From Blasia pusilla (lineage: Eukaryota; Marchantiophyta; Marchantiopsida; Blasiales), in NCBI GenBank assembly GCA_050084515.1, contig CM114273.1, positions 38,874,001 to 38,938,000 on the forward strand: a DNA stretch of 64,000 bases. The letters run 5' to 3'. This document shows, in pieces, positions 21,997-34,345 of the stretch; the first letter of the stretch is position 1, and every line of letters begins with the position of its first letter. Below the pieces are notes generated by a model. It was not told where the DNA came from and did not search any database. It saw nothing but the letters and a program-made list of their open reading frames with translations. Made by a program: the position numbers and the translations under genes.

Positions 21997-22200
21997 TCGT
22001 GATGACAACCCTGTCTCACCCGCTCAAGCATTCAAACTCACGGAGAGTCTCCCACACTCCTCACTAGCTCACCGACGCTAATGATAATCCCGTGACAACA
22101 CACCATGCCTCATCCGCTCAAGCACTCAAACTCACCAAGAGTCTCCCACACTCCTCACTAGCTCACCAACGCTAATGATAATCCCGTGACGACACACCCT
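21997..22200. repeat. 94-bp tandem duplication in the leader of element B
   Basis: Two adjacent copies of a CGCTCAAGCA...-containing unit (starts near 22021 and 22115). The corresponding region of element C (near 47905) has one copy. Confidence 0.75.
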
Positions 22201-22364
22201 GCCTCACGCACACTCCACACTGGGGCTCACCATGAGCCTCCCGACTAACTCACCTAACCTACCGACACGCTCGGGTCATACATGCGACCCCTACTCGGCA
22301 ACCGCCGTATATCCACCAACTTGCCACACATGAAAAGAGTCTACACTCTTCACGATCATTGCAT

Positions 22365-22377
22365 CCATCTGACACCA
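22365..22377 (-). promoter_or_regulatory. Possible tRNA primer-binding site, element B
   Basis: Minus-strand TGGTGTCAGATGG resembles the initiator-Met-tRNA primer site TGGTATCAGAGC. Element C has TGGTATTAGATGG at the equivalent place (48127-48139). It lies about 1 kb inside module A1, an unusual distance, so the assignment is tentative. Confidence 0.35.
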
Positions 22378-23371
22378 ACAACTACCTGATACCCAGCACT
22401 TCAATCACACAAGATAAGTGCGGGAAAAGGGACTCGAATGGATAACCTGAACACGCCCACCAACCAACTGCAGCGTCAACACTCACTCCTCCATGTGACA
22501 CAACAACCTCCCTAGCATGACACCCTTCTCAAAGAGCATCTCAAACCTCCGTCAGCATCAACGTGTGAGTCTCCATCACATCCACCCCATCACAAACACT
22601 CAACAACTAGCCAATCCCGTCACCACTCGTGATTCACGACTCAAAAGAACCATGTCACAAAAATCCCTGCTACTACGTAGCCCAAATCACCCACCTCCGG
22701 CTCCTTGCTCATACCCCGTCTGCTCGACTGACCACGTCAGCCTGTGCCCTACCACGTTCGCTAGACCGACCTCATCCGTCCTACCAACCACGGCCGCTCC
22801 AACCCAGTCAACCTCGTCACTTCTCGCGTCCTACCTCGGCCCCTACCTTGGAGCATTAAATGTGGGGGAGGGGGGCCTGGCTCGGCCTCCCCAAATTGCG
22901 CAGGGGGGGGAAGGGAAGGTAGACGCCTCCGCGCCCCCGGCTCTGTCCGCCTCCGTGCCTTGGCTCTGTCCGTGTCCGTGCCTTGGCTCCGTCCGCGTTC
23001 GCGCCCTGGCTCCGTCCTACTCTAGTGAGCTATGACCTAACCCTAGTCTCTAACCGCCTTTACTTTGACTCCCCCCCCAGCGGCGGCCGGCTAAGCTCTG
23101 AACCCTTCTCGACATCCCGCCGTTCTCCCGTCAACACTACACTCTTTGCTACACTCCAGCACCCTGTCTGCCACTCTGCTGCTGCTCTACTCTACAATCT
23201 GCACCTACGAAATCTATGAAAAATGGACATCGCTTCTGCCCACGGTCTTCTGAACAAAAAAATGACCAACAAAACGCCAACCAACGTCTCTAGGGGCTCC
23301 CCACCGAGGCAACTCGCTTGCCTACCTGCAAACAACGAATTCCCACCAGCCCCTTGACATCTTTCTCATGT

Positions 23372-23851
23372 AAAAATGAAGAGTAGTAAAAACAGCACAC
23401 CCGGCCTAAAACTCCACTCCTCAATCTACATCGGCATATTGAGCCTTGTCCACCCTGCGCTATCAAGGAATCCGGACGCTAGCACCCTAGTACTATCTCA
23501 CACACATACAAGAGAGGTGCTCCAACAGCCCAACATGAGAAAGATGGCTTGGGAAAGCCATCTTCCTCCCTTATATAGGGTTGGGAAGAGCCAAAAGGCT
23601 CTTCCCGTAAAAATAGTTATCCTCCTACTAACCTACGCGCACAGGTTACTAGGGGCGAATGACCTAGTCAACAAGTCACCCGGCTGTGAAAGACCTCAAC
23701 AAGAAAGTTGTTAGAAACGATGTTCCTGACACAATGCATCTATCCTCAACCTCATCCGACACCGTGGGACAAAGTTACACTCAAGATAGTCCCCTGGCTC
23801 CTACGCCCTATCCACGATAGATCTCGGCCTATCGGCCACCCAGATGTGACA
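23372..23851 (-). repeat. Element B 5' terminal module A1
   Basis: 480 bp homologous to the A modules of element C (43074-43562 and 49025-49505), sharing AAGAGTAGTAAAAA, CACCCGGCCTAAAACTC and GAAGAGCCAAAAGGCTCTTCC (an inverted repeat). On the minus strand it begins TGTCACATC, abutting copia gag. Confidence 0.8.
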
Positions 23852-24000
23852 GCTTTCACTATTGAATCGACTAGAAAAGCTTTTAAAAATGCCTCCAAAG
23901 TTTTTTCATCGTTACAAATCCTTCTTAAATCTTCTATCATTGATCTCTGATCAAAAATTCCTTGTCCCAAATTGAAATTGTGCCTTCTCTTGCCTTCTCT
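23852..24000 (-). pseudogene. Copia gag remnant
   Basis: The minus-strand frame 'RSMIEDLRRICNDEKTLEAF' runs into the element B junction. It continues in 16840-16975 on the other side of element B. Confidence 0.55.
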
Positions 24001-24041
24001 TTTTCTAAAAATACTAAGAAATTCAGTTATTTTCTCCTATC

Positions 24042-24053
24042 GCTTTGATATCA
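24042..24053 (-). promoter_or_regulatory. Copia primer-binding site
   Basis: Minus-strand TGATATCAAAGC immediately follows the 5' LTR and matches the initiator-Met-tRNA type site TGGTATCAGAGC at 10 of 12 positions. Confidence 0.7.
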
Positions 24054-24055
24054 TG

Positions 24056-24370
24056 TGGAAAACTACTAAAAAAACACAATTGATGGGATACAACTCTCAT
24101 ACACACCCCACCATGGAGAACGAAATTTTGCAATGAGAGAATGAGTGGAAGTTAGTCCCCTCCTCAATTATATAGAATATGTACAAGAAACCCTAACCCT
24201 AATCCTAACCATAATCTTGAGTTATACTAATTCTGGTTAACTAACCCTAGTTAAAATAATCATGCTTAACTAACTAACCAATATTAAGTTTTCCTACTTC
24301 GTGTGAGTACCAAATATAACATTTTGTGTGTCTGATGAGCTTGAGTTGCTTGACTATAACTCAGTCTTCA
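24056..24370 (-). repeat. Copia 5' LTR
   Basis: About 315 bp homologous to 4240-4563, beginning TGAAGACTGAGTTAT on the minus strand and followed by a primer-binding site. Confidence 0.75.
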
Positions 24371-24692
24371 AGTTTTGGTCAAGGCTTGGAGAAGAGGCTT
24401 CCTAACTTCCTAAGGAGACGGTATGCATCTCAAGAGACTTGAAACCGATTACCGCATGGCCTCTTCAAGTTGATAATTTGGAAAAAAAATTAGACCTTCA
24501 TTGAAAAAATAAAGTTCGTCCATGGGAAGCCCAAGAAAAATGTTTCAAATTTGGATGTGAAGCTATGAGTCAAATGCAATATCATTGTGGAAGGAGTCCA
24601 ATAGGCCTTTGTGCTTCTTGTGGACTAAAAATCAAACCCATTCAACTCTTCGTTATCCAACTTGGATAGGAGGTCTACGACATGTACTAATT

Positions 24693-24732
<40 letters not shown>

Positions 24733-27600
24733 AAGGACTATATAATTTGGAAGAGATAACTACTCTACTTACACTCCCAAAACTAGTGTGCGGCCCTCTC
24801 ATGGGATGGAAAACTCCATCCCCTAAACTCTGCCAAAATAGAGTGGCATGAGTTTTTCATTCTAAAAGTACTGAAAAAAAACACTAAAAATATTTTTAAA
24901 AAGATATTTTTATAATCAAATGTGGTGTTGGCTTTGTGTGCACTCGTTCATCCTTAAGAGGTGTTGTGGCACTATTGAAAATTGTTATTTAAAAAAACAC
25001 ACAATAATTGGGGCCATAAAAAATTATCTATGCTAAGCACCGAGTATGTCTCATAAGATTCTATAAAGACTTGGTTTGTAGCTTTATGCACTTTACCACG
25101 AAAATATTTATTGATCAATGAATCAAAATTTTATCAACACAAACATATTAAAGTAACAACCCCACCCTATCCCAATGACTCGTGTGCCTCCCAAATTAAG
25201 TATTGAACTTTGAATCCAACTTGAAAAAAAACGTCCACAAGGAAGCAACAAGGGGAATCCAAGATTACCCAAGATCCCAAGAGTTTCTCACAACACACAC
25301 CTTTAGTCCCATAACCTACCAAATTTTGATTCATAATCACCAACCAAGAATTTAATTTGTGGATTTTTTTTTAGTAATTTATGGGGTTTGAAAGGACTCA
25401 TTTTGAACCACCACGAAAAAAAATGCATCAATCATATATAGAAGAGCATCAAAATCCATAAAAAAAATTAAACCAAGGGGACTAAAAAAGTTGAGTCAAC
25501 TTGGTCCAAGATCCAAGAGAATTGTATGCAATAGAAGCATCTTCTAAGGACAACACATAGGGAGGTTCACAGGCTCTCTCAAATAGAGACCCTTGATACC
25601 GCATGCCACTCTTTATAAACCTGATGGTATTATTCTCACCACCTTGCCTCTCAAAATCTTGAAAGTATGTTGTGATGGTATTCATACGCCTCTCTCACGG
25701 ACATTCTCAATCTGAGTTAGTCAACTCTTAATCACTCAACAACTAATCATGCCTCACTTAAACCTACACTTTGAGACATATATGACGAGACAACAAGAAG
25801 CATGAGCAACAAATTAATACTTAGCACTAGTTTGTGTTCTCTAATCATGAGAAGAAAAAAATGATCATTTAGATCCCATATGGATCTATGCCTCCTACTC
25901 TCATGCATCAACAATGCTTACAACATCCCTATTCATCTGCACACTACAACATATACCGAATACTTGAAAATCTCTCACAAGTCCGAGGTAAAGGACTTTG
26001 GTGAGTAACCTACAACATAATCTTGTTGCCACTCCTAAATAGCTACAAGTTGACACCAAGTAACATGAAATACCGAAGCTCCTGCTATCATCAACAAGTC
26101 GTACTCCTCAATATTGATGCAACCCAATCCTCCTCAAGGGTGGGACGAGGAGGATATGATGCAATCGTGACATATGTGTGGTTTGATGCGGCCACAACTA
26201 TACGATCCAAGTGAAAACATGATCAATGATACGATCCGAGTACAAAGAAGATGGCCCGATACTCGATAACATGGTAAGGCGATAAGAGGCACCTTTTCTA
26301 TTGGTAACCCCACACCTCAGTGTTGCTAAGGATCTGTGATCAAGATTTGAGACTATGCTATGCGACAATGCAACCATCCGCAATGCCTTGCCACTACAAG
26401 TTTCGCGACATGGTCACACTTGACCCACACAAGTCACCCCACAACTATATATATCCATGAGCAAAAAGTTTTGGCCAACAACATCAATATTCCTTTGCCA
26501 TTACTGGTCAACAATTAGTGAAAGGTCAATGGATGGCAGAGAGTCAATAGATGGTAAATAGTTATGTCAAAGCTAAGCAAATGAAATACATCACTTGTCC
26601 TAAATTTTAAGACTCAAGTTGCTAAAATTTCGATCCTCCCACTTCCTAAACTGAAAAACCATCTCTCTTCAATTGGAAAATAGAAGTTTGGGGAGAAGTA
26701 CACTTACTACAAATAGAACACTTTCAGAAAGTTTCACATGGCAACTATTTTATCCTTTACCTCTAATCTATGTTGCTTATTATGGATGAGACTTGTTATA
26801 AGACCTACCAAAGTCACACGGAATGACCACATCATGTATCTTCATGTTGACAAGTTCCATTCAAGGTACAAAAAGGGGCTCCATTCACTCTAGGAGGCCA
26901 CATTGTGATCAAGCTGCAAAGGTTGAATGAACAAAGAAGTCTGGATCTGCCTCCCTGAGTTCTCCCGATGGTCCCTGGGCAGGTGCATTGCATTTATAAG
27001 ATCCATTGCACTGTAATGGACCTCAGTCATTACTTATGAGTTGCCACAGAGTCCGGGGAAGTGGGTGGCAAATGGAACAGACAAACTCCAGCGGGTCTTG
27101 ATTAGTTTGGCAGGCCTAGGTGAGTTCCATTGCCCAGGTAGTAGCATGCCTACCTAGCAATGGAACTATCCAGAGCCCCATCTGCTCGAGCTGCTTGCGG
27201 GTGGGTAGAGACAAAAACGGGTGCATGACCTACCGGAGTGAAGAGGAAAGACAGAAACTAATGAAAATGCACATGTCCAGGATAGTAGTTACAACTGTAG
27301 ACAGATGCACTGCAACAGTTAATTACTCCTGCCCTTGGATTATCTCAAATACTAGAAGAGAAAACACCTTGGTCTGGTAAAGCAAGATTTACACCTCAGT
27401 CAATTTTCACAAATGGGAGTTTCCACAATAACTGATCAACCTCCAATATACAACCAGATAGGCATGCTTAGCTGTGAAATTCAAATCATGACTCACTTTT
27501 GAGTCAAATCACGAGTAGATGTTACAGCAGTTTCGGCTGAAACATGTCAAACCTTAAAGGCAAGAACCATCATCTCCTTGCGACTCTGTCCTACTCCTGA
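24371..27600. other. Gene-poor intergenic region
   Basis: AT-rich DNA with a (TC)n tract at about 24699-24731 inside a diverged copy of the repeat at 3660-3900. No coding sequence or intact mobile element is recognised. The last few hundred bases are probably the 3' UTR and flank of the NIPP1-like gene. Confidence 0.5.
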
Positions 27601-29702
27601 TTAATCAGCAGCGTCTAACATGTCATCCTCTTCTCCAAAGAGATCCTCATCCACATAGGTTGCATCAACCTTCAACTTCATACTCTCATCCTTAGCCGCA
27701 TTTTCACCATTTCTTGATTCGGTCCTGACTACACTACTATGAATTGTCTCCCTATTACCTTCGTTCATCACATTTGGAGCTTCTTCCTCAGAAGTTGTGT
27801 TGTCAGTTGTATTTTGAACACTTGCCCATGAACCTCCCACTATACCAGCGAGTGACTCTCCGTAAATATCTCCATATAGTCCACCCTTCCCTGGAGACTT
27901 GACCTTGTCAAGATACTGCTTCAGCCTTTGAGTAACACCCTGAGATGAGCTACTTTCAACTTTCAATTTGGAATCCTCCTGACCTTTTGGGATCACAGTT
28001 ACTTGTACAAGAGATTCATACTTCCCGACAAGGCTCCCTTCCCTTACCCCGATGGGACCTGGTTCAGTGCTTACATCTGCACCATCTGAGACGCCCACAA
28101 CTTCCACAAGAACTCCACCATAGTCATCACGAAAAGAAACTCGAGCTTTCCTCAGTCTCTTATTTGGCCTTCCGACATCATCTTTTTCTCCTTGTTCCAC
28201 TGCTGCAGACAGACTGCTACCTGGTCTTCTTGGCACACGCGAAGCATTCAGTAAAGGTGTGGCAGGACTCGGAACTCCAAGTCTGTTGAGAGAAGTATTA
28301 TAAGCCAGAACAGCTTCTTCATCAGAAGCATCAGGAGGTGGTGGTAATACAAAATCTGTGGGTGGCTGAACAGGTATCACAGGAGTAGGAAGATTTCTCC
28401 TGAGTACATAAATACGTGTTGACGCCGCGAACCGCAGAGACTGCCCTACTTCGAGCTCCACTGGATTGTCCTTGGAAAGGCGTTCATTTGCCACAAATGT
28501 ACCATGAACAGATCCCAGATCAATAACGTAGATACTGCACAAAGAGAAGCTGTAAACTATGAAACACTTGCAAAGTTTCCAACCAACTTCTTTCAGTTCA
28601 TGCTACTAATCACTTGATCAGGTCCATCTCCACATAGGCCATCTTCATTCTCATAGCTATTCATGACCAAGGGCTTTTCTATGCAAAACACTGTTAGGAC
28701 ATCTGCCAGTAGACGTCACGTTGGCCTGTCCAAGAAACTGACAGTTTCCAAACAGCAGACAGTGCAATCATGTACGAATGTAAAGTAGGCAAACGAAACG
28801 CTCTCCCTATTTCCGGCTATCGTGTGAAGAAATAACTTAGGGTCACGCTCCAGTTCAGAAATCCCTCCACAGAGTCCACACATGTAAGGCTGCAGAAGTT
28901 TCTCCTTCGACCCAGTCAGCTGTCCGCATTGGGGGCATCAACAAGACCTACGCTTTCGTAAACCCAACTGAACTTTTGCTGGCCAGCTAAAGAACTGAAA
29001 CCAGCAAGATTCTTTGAAGACACCAGCTCCACCTTCTGAAATAAGGTGGAACTTCATTCTAATATCTCGCGTTCTCTAATTGCACATATAGCAGCTCTGT
29101 TGAACTAGGGGCTAATCCTGACCCTACAGCAGTGACGAGGTTGTGAGTCGTTCTGAGCCCATTTTGGTCTGGTGTCCGCCTTTACAAGAATTTCAACATA
29201 TGCATACGAAGCTGTAGCAGTAGCAGAAACGCTTGGCCCTTTCTTTCTTTCTTTCTGTCTTTCTTTCTTGCAACAAACAAATGTGGCGAAACACATACCC
29301 GCCATTCTTGTGTTGAACAATAGCAGCATGCTGTCGAGATACAGATGGATGATCCAAGACGAGGTCGCACATAACACTCTGGCGGCCGAAAATGCAACGC
29401 TTTCTTTCCAGAGGGATTTTATCGACCACTTCCCCCTCCTTCAGCACGTCCAGCCAATGTACCCCAGCTTTCGGATCCGCAGCCCAATCGGGCGGCTTCC
29501 AGGTCGATCCACCAGCTCCTAAAGTCGTGGTCGACACTGCGGGCAGAACAGCCGGTGCATCCGAAACTCTGGAACTGAGAAGAGCCTGCGGATGTATTTG
29601 GAACTGGGCTTGAGGAGGCTGGATGGCAGTGGACGCTTTGACAGAAAAGGGCTCGGCTGATTGGGCTTTTTTGAACCTGTCGAGTCCGAATCTATTCAAC
29701 AT
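27601..29702 (-). CDS. NIPP1-like FHA-domain protein (nuclear inhibitor of PP1 homologue)
   Basis: Two coding exons, 29702-29299 and 28534-27601, with a GT-AG intron that splits a Gly codon; joined they give 445 residues. The start 'MLNRFGLDRFKK' matches the N-terminus I recall for the plant family. Residues about 90-190 form an FHA domain ('RCIFGRQ', 'DHPSVSRQHAA', and 'VIDLGSVHGTF' across the exon junction), a phosphothreonine-binding fold. Downstream are 'LPPPPDASDEEAVLAYN' and the PP1-docking motif RVSF in 'RKARVSFRDD', then 'TEPGPIGVREGSLVGKYESL'. The C-terminus is acidic ('DEDLFGEEDD'). The animal homologue (PPP1R8) is a nuclear PP1 regulator associated with splicing factors; the same role is inferred here. 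An upstream TATA box was not identified. Confidence 0.92.
29242..29272. repeat. Short (TTTC)n tract at the intron 5' end
   Basis: A TTTC-rich run (GAAA on the coding strand) about 30 bases inside the intron of the NIPP1-like gene, just past its donor site. Confidence 0.7.
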
Positions 29703-30800
29703 CCTTGAAACCCTTGGATGCTGCCACTTTGTGTCACCCGCTTCCTGATTTCCAGAAAGTCGTCACAGGAAGCCGCAGGAGGACAATCCACCCTCAATCT
29801 TGCTGCTCCCACCATGGAACCGCTCCATATGCAGGCACGGTCACCATTGTCACTGCACTACGCGTCTTCTTCAAGTGCTAAAACCCATGGCACCAGCAAA
29901 CACCACCACAACTTCGGCGCCTGGGGGGAGAAACCTAAAGGGGCCATAGAAACGCACGACAGTGAGAATTACGAATTCCAAGACAAGGACACCAGCACAT
30001 CCTAAAGCAGAGGGCCGTCGCCCATGGCTTGAACGGTTTCACCGCAACGATTCTAACCAACTCAGGGCACATCAACCCCTCACCCCTCCCGCTCGCCGAA
30101 TCCAACAACAGTAGGGAAGAGTACTTGCCAATTTCCGCCACACGCATCCCTTAAACCCGATGCTCATCCTCAACCCCTCTCCATTCCACCATCCGGGATC
30201 GCCCCACTTCCTCCCCGCTCTCCGCTTCTCAAATTGACGCCCGACCACAGAGCATTCTGCGACGCACGCCAGAGGCTCCTCCGCGGATCACACGGCCGCA
30301 GACCAGAATCGCAGTCGCGAACTGCTTCATTCACTGAGCTGGAAGCTGAGCAGCTGTTCGATGAACGACCCAGTGAAGGAGTGGGCGAATGGGTGACTGA
30401 ACGAATGAATCAATGCATCAATGAAAGGGAGGCTTCGGGCACTGGCTCTGCCTCTGTCTGAACGCGCGCGATCGCTCTGCTCTGCTCCCTTCCTCTTCAG
30501 GAAGTGTAGGGGTGTGTGTGGGTGGCCTCGCCGCCATGGACTCAATAGAGGGGTCTCGATTGGGTATGTATTTTCATTTCTCTTTCATGAAAAAAATTTA
30601 TTTTTTTCATGAAAGATGTATTTACGTTCCATACATATCGAGATTTTTTAAAAAGATAGTTTTTGGGTGTGTCACAACACCTCTTTAATCGGAGTGTGCT
30701 CTATCTCACACCTTCAACCTTACCATGCACTCTAAAAACATATATTTTCTTATATTTTTAGTAACTCGTACGAAATTGAGGGGGTGGGGGAAAAGGCCGC
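29703..30800. other. Upstream region of the NIPP1-like gene
   Basis: GC-richer than its surroundings up to about 30540. It likely contains the promoter and 5' UTR of the minus-strand gene. Open frames on both strands here look like by-products of composition. Confidence 0.4.
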
Positions 30801-30938
30801 TCACTAGTTCGTTTTTGTAAGGGTTGGAAGGAGAGTTGAAAAAATGACGTCCTCATACCCATGTGGTAATCACTAGTTCGTTTTTATAAGGGTTGGAAGG
30901 AGAGTTGAAAAAATGACGTCCTCATACCCATGTGGTAA
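30801..30938. repeat. Two tandem copies of a 69-bp unit
   Basis: TCACTAGTTCGTTTTTRTAA... at 30801 and again at 30870, differing by about one base, so the duplication is recent. Confidence 0.9.
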
Positions 30939-33657
30939 GTTTTTGCTCTAAAACTCAAATGGTGTACTTAGGGAGGTATCTCTAAAGGTTTTGTGTGTTT
31001 TGAGACCCAATGTTGACTTAGCTTCTCGTAGCTTTCTCTTAGCCCACAAGTGGAAACAAACTTGCCATGGCTTTCAAAGAAATAATAGTGCTTGCTTGTC
31101 CGACCTATTCTACTAGGGTCCTATCCCATGCACATTAGGGCGTGTCATTAGGAGCTAGTAGTGTCGGACTCCACCACGGGCCTTGTGACGAAAAGCGCTC
31201 GGAACTCGGGCGAACCCAAACCTATCATAGGCCGGCAAGGGAGAGTAGAATGAACTTCAATGAAAATGCTCGATGGAAAACCCATCAGAGATACAAAAGA
31301 GGGGGGCATAGAGAGCCAAGAACCCGCAGGCCATAACCGGCCCTGAAAAGAAAGAAGGGGGCCAAGGAAGAGTAAGAGGTTGCCCGTCCAATCCCGTCGC
31401 TCGAATCTAGGAGGCCAAAGTGACATGCCCTATTCTGTCATGAGGGTCATTGGAACCATAGGAAGTTGTGAAAAAATTAAGTTTTTGAAAGAGTGGGTAC
31501 ACAAACGGAAATGTGTGTATGTATCCTCCATTAACGAGAAAGTGTGAATTATGGATGAAAATTACGTGAGCTTGGTACCATATGACATTTTTGGGCTGAT
31601 ATAAACTTACTTCTTGGAGTTTCCACACTCCACACTCTCTACGACACTCCAAGGATGGTACATGAAAACTCACGCATTAGTAAAATATCGCTATAAATCT
31701 CAACTAATGATCATAATCCCAAGAAAATGCATGGATAAATTCTACTATACAAGGTTTCAAACCAAGAGGATCTTTCCTCTTGCAATCTGATTTATTCTTA
31801 TGTTATTAGAACTCAAAGTTCTTTTCACACCAACTATGGTGTGAAAAAGGCTTCAAGGCACATGTCTCTTTTTTCCTTGTTAGGATATTTTGTAGCATTT
31901 TAAGATTATTTTTATGTGTGCATTTCAAGGAAATGCATGTCTATTAGATGAAAATGCCACTACCAAATGTCTTTGTAGCAATTATTTCAAACATTTACGT
32001 TATTTTTGCCCATGAACCCTACCAAGCAACAGTTTGGTCTTGGGGATTCTCAAGAAAATACCTATTGGAAAGACCCCATAATCCATGCGATCAAGATAGA
32101 GAAGGTTTGACGTCATTTGTTTTCTAGGATAAATCAATGAAAGGATTCCAATCATTTACCCTTACTACCAAGATTAAGAAGGATTGACACCATTTATTAT
32201 CTATGGACCTTTGGTACTTTGTGATAAAAGATTTTTGGAAGGATTTTGATTCGCATTTGGTCTTGGGTGGGGCTCAATTATGCCCTCCATACAAACTTGG
32301 ACTCATAGCCTTCATACCGATTTTCATAATGATAACCATAAAATTTTATTTTATCTTCATATTTAAGTTATTTCAACTTTTTCACCTTCTTTCTTAGTCG
32401 CTATGGTTTTGTCAACTACTACATTTGGGGGAATTTTGAGGGTTATAGCACCATATAATCACAAAATTCTTCAGCACAATTAGAGACTACTAGCAAATTG
32501 GGAGTCGTTTTCCAATCAAAAGGGCCATTTTCTTACACATGTAAACAACATGTTGCTTATTTTGTAAAATACTCAAAAAAATTAAAGGTAGTCGCGAAAG
32601 AAAGCTATATTGGATGTCAATTGCAAGACTCTTCCCAATCCATGGGACTTTTTCGAAAACACCCTCTTATGGATTCTCCTTCTATTATAATTTCCATTCA
32701 TCACATGTAGCATGGATAAAAGCCATAGCATCTATACTATCAACCATCACAACACTACATAGTAACTACAGAAAGCATATAAAAGAAACACTAAGAGTAG
32801 AATCAAAGATAAGAAAAAATGATATTTAACTATAATCTTAAACGATATGCACTATTCAATAGATTGTCTCCTGCAACAAAAATCAAAAAAGGTGGAAGAA
32901 AAAAGGATATACATGAATTAGCCCATCAGAAAAGTAAAGAAATCAACCTAAAAGAGAGAGGAATTATGGAAAGTTGAGAGGAAAAGTGAAATGGTGGCAA
33001 TGGAAAGGGGACGTCATTGCGCAAGTTTTCATATTTGAAAGCTTTAGGAGTATTTTCTACAAGTTTGTTTGAGCATTTTGTGATTACTTTGACTCACAAA
33101 CCACTTGATGTCTTAAGAGTCATATTTGAGAGTGATTGTGAGTCTACATACTTACACTTGTAATTGAATGGAAAACTTTCTCCACTTGCAAGTTTGCATC
33201 TAACTCAAAAGCTCTAGATCACGAGAGAATTTTTAAGCAACCAAAAAGTAGTCGAGAGCTTAAAAAATAGACCTACCAAGCACTCAAAATATTTCATGTA
33301 AATATGTTAGTCATCATCATATTATTTTCAAGAATTCTTTTCTAAGTATTTCTCTAATGCAAAGAATACATTTTGGTTGCCATCAAATTCTTTTTAGGTA
33401 TGTATTAAATACTATGATTCTTATCTTGGTGATCCAAAATTCCATAATATATCAAAGAATAATAGAGGTTTGATTGATATAAAAAAAATTTAATGTTAGT
33501 TAACTTTTCATTCCAACATATCTTTTCATTACCTTATTTTTATTCATAAGACATCATTGAGTGGGTTCAGGATTGTTGCAACTCTACATAAATGTTCAAT
33601 TCATTGAACTATGAGAGAAGGATCCATGTGCCAAAAAGTTCCAATAAATGTACAATA
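30939..33657. other. Intergenic region without recognised genes
   Basis: AT-rich sequence with scattered short frames. No motif, repeat family or RNA gene is recognised. Confidence 0.45.
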
Positions 33658-34345
33658 TGTTGTGCGCATACACATTGCTATACAATCCACATTGTTGGTC
33701 ACATCCACACTCCATAATACCAATCTTCCCAACACACAAGTAGATCCACACACATACAAAAATGAATTGATGCATGTGCATTGAGATCGCACAACATCCC
33801 CCTTAGTTAGCAATTAGATCTAGCTAACTCCACATAGCATCCATCACATCTACTTGACATGACATCTACACGTATAGAACATAGCCATCGTCTTGTGGGA
33901 ACTTCATCAAAAGAAGGGATCAGACACGATATATGCCACCCCCTAGAACAATCATCACACACCAACATGGTGGCTCCACCCCTCGCCCATCCACACAACA
34001 TACATCTCAAGCCCGAAGGAACCATTTCCAAGCTCAGATACACTGTCTTGTCCACATTTGGAAGATAATATAGCACATAGCTACGCACATGATCCTTCCA
34101 AACCATACAGTCTTGTCCCTCCAACATGAGGACTCTAGTTGGTAACACCTTGCACATACGCACAATCGTAGGCCGTGGATTAATATCTAGCGTCGTGGGT
34201 GTCATCTGTTGTAAATATGCATAATCTCCAAGACAGAACCTCCTAATACCTAGACAATAACTTCCTCCACGAATGATCGCTTATCTCAATGTATCCCAAT
34301 GTTGAGTAATATCTAAGTTCTCAAATGACTCTCATAGCCAACTCC
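33658..34345 (-). mobile_element. Fragment D of the gypsy family: integrase tail, PHD finger, B module
   Basis: Minus-strand fragment homologous to 6680-7340 of element A. From high to low coordinates it has the integrase C-terminal region, an open segment of 132 codons (34205-33807) with GPY/F-like residues, and a PHD finger ('CMLCG', 'MLVCDDCSRGWHISCLIP', 'RRWLCS'). A C-rich polypurine tract complement follows, then a B module (33658-33793) ending in the family terminus. Homology stops abruptly near 34345. This is the best copy of the PHD finger in the window, although the final W-x-C-P-x-C cysteine is lost. Confidence 0.78.

Larger units (their letters stand above)
16981..23851 (-). mobile_element. 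Element B: internally deleted gypsy copy with methyltransferase
   Basis: Same family as element A, inserted into copia gag. Minus-strand order: A1 (23372-23851), leader, gag, protease, methyltransferase, the first residues of pol, then a direct junction near 17758 to the middle of integrase, so that RT, RNase H and the integrase N-terminus are missing. The 3' end carries a single B module (16981-17113) beside the polypurine tract, with no A2. No clear target duplication could be found. Confidence 0.8.
4240..24370 (-). mobile_element. Degenerate Ty1/copia LTR retrotransposon, host of two nested gypsy insertions
   Basis: Two related LTRs (4240-4563 and 24056-24370) bracket minus-strand copia remnants: gag near the 5' LTR (23852-24000) and at 16840-16975, integrase at about 15700-16150, and RT/RNase H at 4720-5818 joined to 15530-15620. 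The order gag-IN-RT is the copia order. Removing gypsy element A (6106-15519), element B (16981-23851) and a small insertion (5819-6105) leaves about 3.6 kb, shorter than a typical 4.5-5 kb element. Stop codons and frameshifts occur throughout, so the copy is old and dead. Confidence 0.8.

Noticed and set aside
24180-24260. Telomere-like CCCTAA units
   Set aside because: Only a few imperfect units within the copia LTR, present in both LTR copies; not an interstitial telomere array.
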